The notes beneath the pieces are model-generated. The model was not told the DNA's origin and made no database searches. It saw only the letters and a program-made list of their open reading frames with translations. The position numbers were made by a program, and so were the translations under genes. Below, one piece after another: positions 5,510-5,935 of a DNA stretch of 5,935 nt (position 1 is its first letter; each line of letters starts with the position of its first letter). The stretch covers positions 1-5,935 of the forward strand of contig JAITWF010000081.1 of NCBI GenBank assembly GCA_031285415.1, in the 5' to 3' direction. The stretch comes from Deferribacteraceae bacterium. GTDB taxonomy: Bacteria; Chrysiogenota; Deferribacteres; Deferribacterales; JAISNW01.

Positions 5510-5935
5510 ATGAACGCAATGGTGAGCTTCCAAAACGCCTCCGTGAGCTTCGGACAGCGGCAAATTCTACATGATATAACATTCAATATATACCCCAATG
5601 AGTTCTGGACGCTGATCGGCAAGAACGGCACAGGGAAATCTACGCTACTAGGGCTATTCAACGGATTAACGCCCCTCAAAAGTGGCACTGTACACTATAA
5701 AGGAGAGATCGTAACCCCTAAGGTGCGACAGAAGATCGCCCACGTCTTTCAAGCTACAGATCTCGACCCCAAAATGCCCCTTACCGTCTTTGAAGCCGTC
5801 CTTGCTGGCACATACGGAAAGTTAGGCTTAATTAAACGTGCTGGCAAACGAGAAAAGGCTATCGCTATGAAATCTCTAGAATCTGTTGGGCTATCTGCGC
5901 TAGCGAATAGACCGATCGGGCAGCTATCAGAGGGG
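5510..5935 (+). CDS. ABC transporter ATP-binding subunit, metal-type (3' truncated by window)
   Basis: The first 142 residues of an ABC ATPase that powers import across the inner membrane. Visible are the A-loop aromatic F14 (VSFGQR), Walker A GKNGTGKST (37-45), Q-loop Q81 (HVFQ) and the start of the signature, LSEG (139-142), where the window ends. The stretch MPLTVFEAVLAGTYGKLGL through to NRPIGQLSEG closely follows ATPases of zinc/manganese (ZnuC/TroB-like) transporters. The E in LSEG, where LSGG is usual, marks a side branch. Walker B, D-loop and H-loop lie outside the window. ATG 5510 starts one base after the binding protein stop (TAGCATG), with a partial site GGTGA (5499-5503); an in-frame ATG at 5519 is the alternative. 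A partner membrane permease has not been seen and is expected downstream. Confidence 0.88.
   Translation, partial: MNAMVSFQNASVSFGQRQILHDITFNIYPNEFWTLIGKNGTGKSTLLGLFNGLTPLKSGTVHYKGEIVTPKVRQKIAHVFQATDLDPKMPLTVFEAVLAGTYGKLGLIKRAGKREKAIAMKSLESVGLSALANRPIGQLSEG

Overview
The window is 5.9 kb of chromosome-like sequence from a diderm (Gram-negative) bacterium. Roughly half the bases are G or C by eye. Every gene found lies on the plus strand and gaps are short. Three traits hint at the lineage: the tail of a B12-dependent (class II) ribonucleotide reductase, a dedicated futalosine hydrolase (menaquinone made by the futalosine route), and TonB-dependent outer-membrane transport. Together they fit Campylobacterota or a similar futalosine-using diderm phylum. 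This placement is an inference and no single gene proves it.

Layout. (1) 2-136: the last 44 codons of a probable class II ribonucleotide reductase, recognised by its Cys-rich C-terminus. (2) 153-782: mqnB, futalosine hydrolase, starting 16 bp after the reductase stop. (3) 781-818: an intrinsic-terminator-like hairpin that begins inside the mqnB stop codon. Its C-rich arm is also exactly complementary to the ribosome binding site of the next gene. (4) 823-1344: a gamma-class carbonic anhydrase-like hexapeptide-repeat protein with all three zinc histidines. (5) 1395-2480: a soluble GAF-GGDEF diguanylate cyclase with intact active and inhibitory sites. (6) 2530-2612: tRNA-Leu(CAA), with a good upstream promoter and a strong terminator at 2624-2647. 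(7) 2720 to the window end: a tightly coupled uptake operon made of a TonB-dependent receptor, a TroA/ZnuA-type periplasmic binding protein and an ABC ATPase cut off by the window edge. A membrane permease is expected beyond the edge.

How the genes work together. The uptake operon forms an outer-membrane-to-cytoplasm route: receptor, then periplasmic carrier, then ABC pump. The junctions (TGATG, then TAGCATG) indicate translational coupling. Its cargo is the main open question. The binding protein has the fold-level signature of the zinc/manganese family, but three of the four usual metal-ligand positions appear substituted. The genes left of the tRNA look like separate housekeeping or signalling units (DNA precursor synthesis, menaquinone synthesis, CO2/bicarbonate chemistry, c-di-GMP). 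I see no CRISPR array, insertion sequence, phage gene or obvious defence system.

At base level the window is strongly poor in CCGG and GGCC, and unusually rich in GCTGGC on the plus strand. These trends shape which codons are used before glycine.
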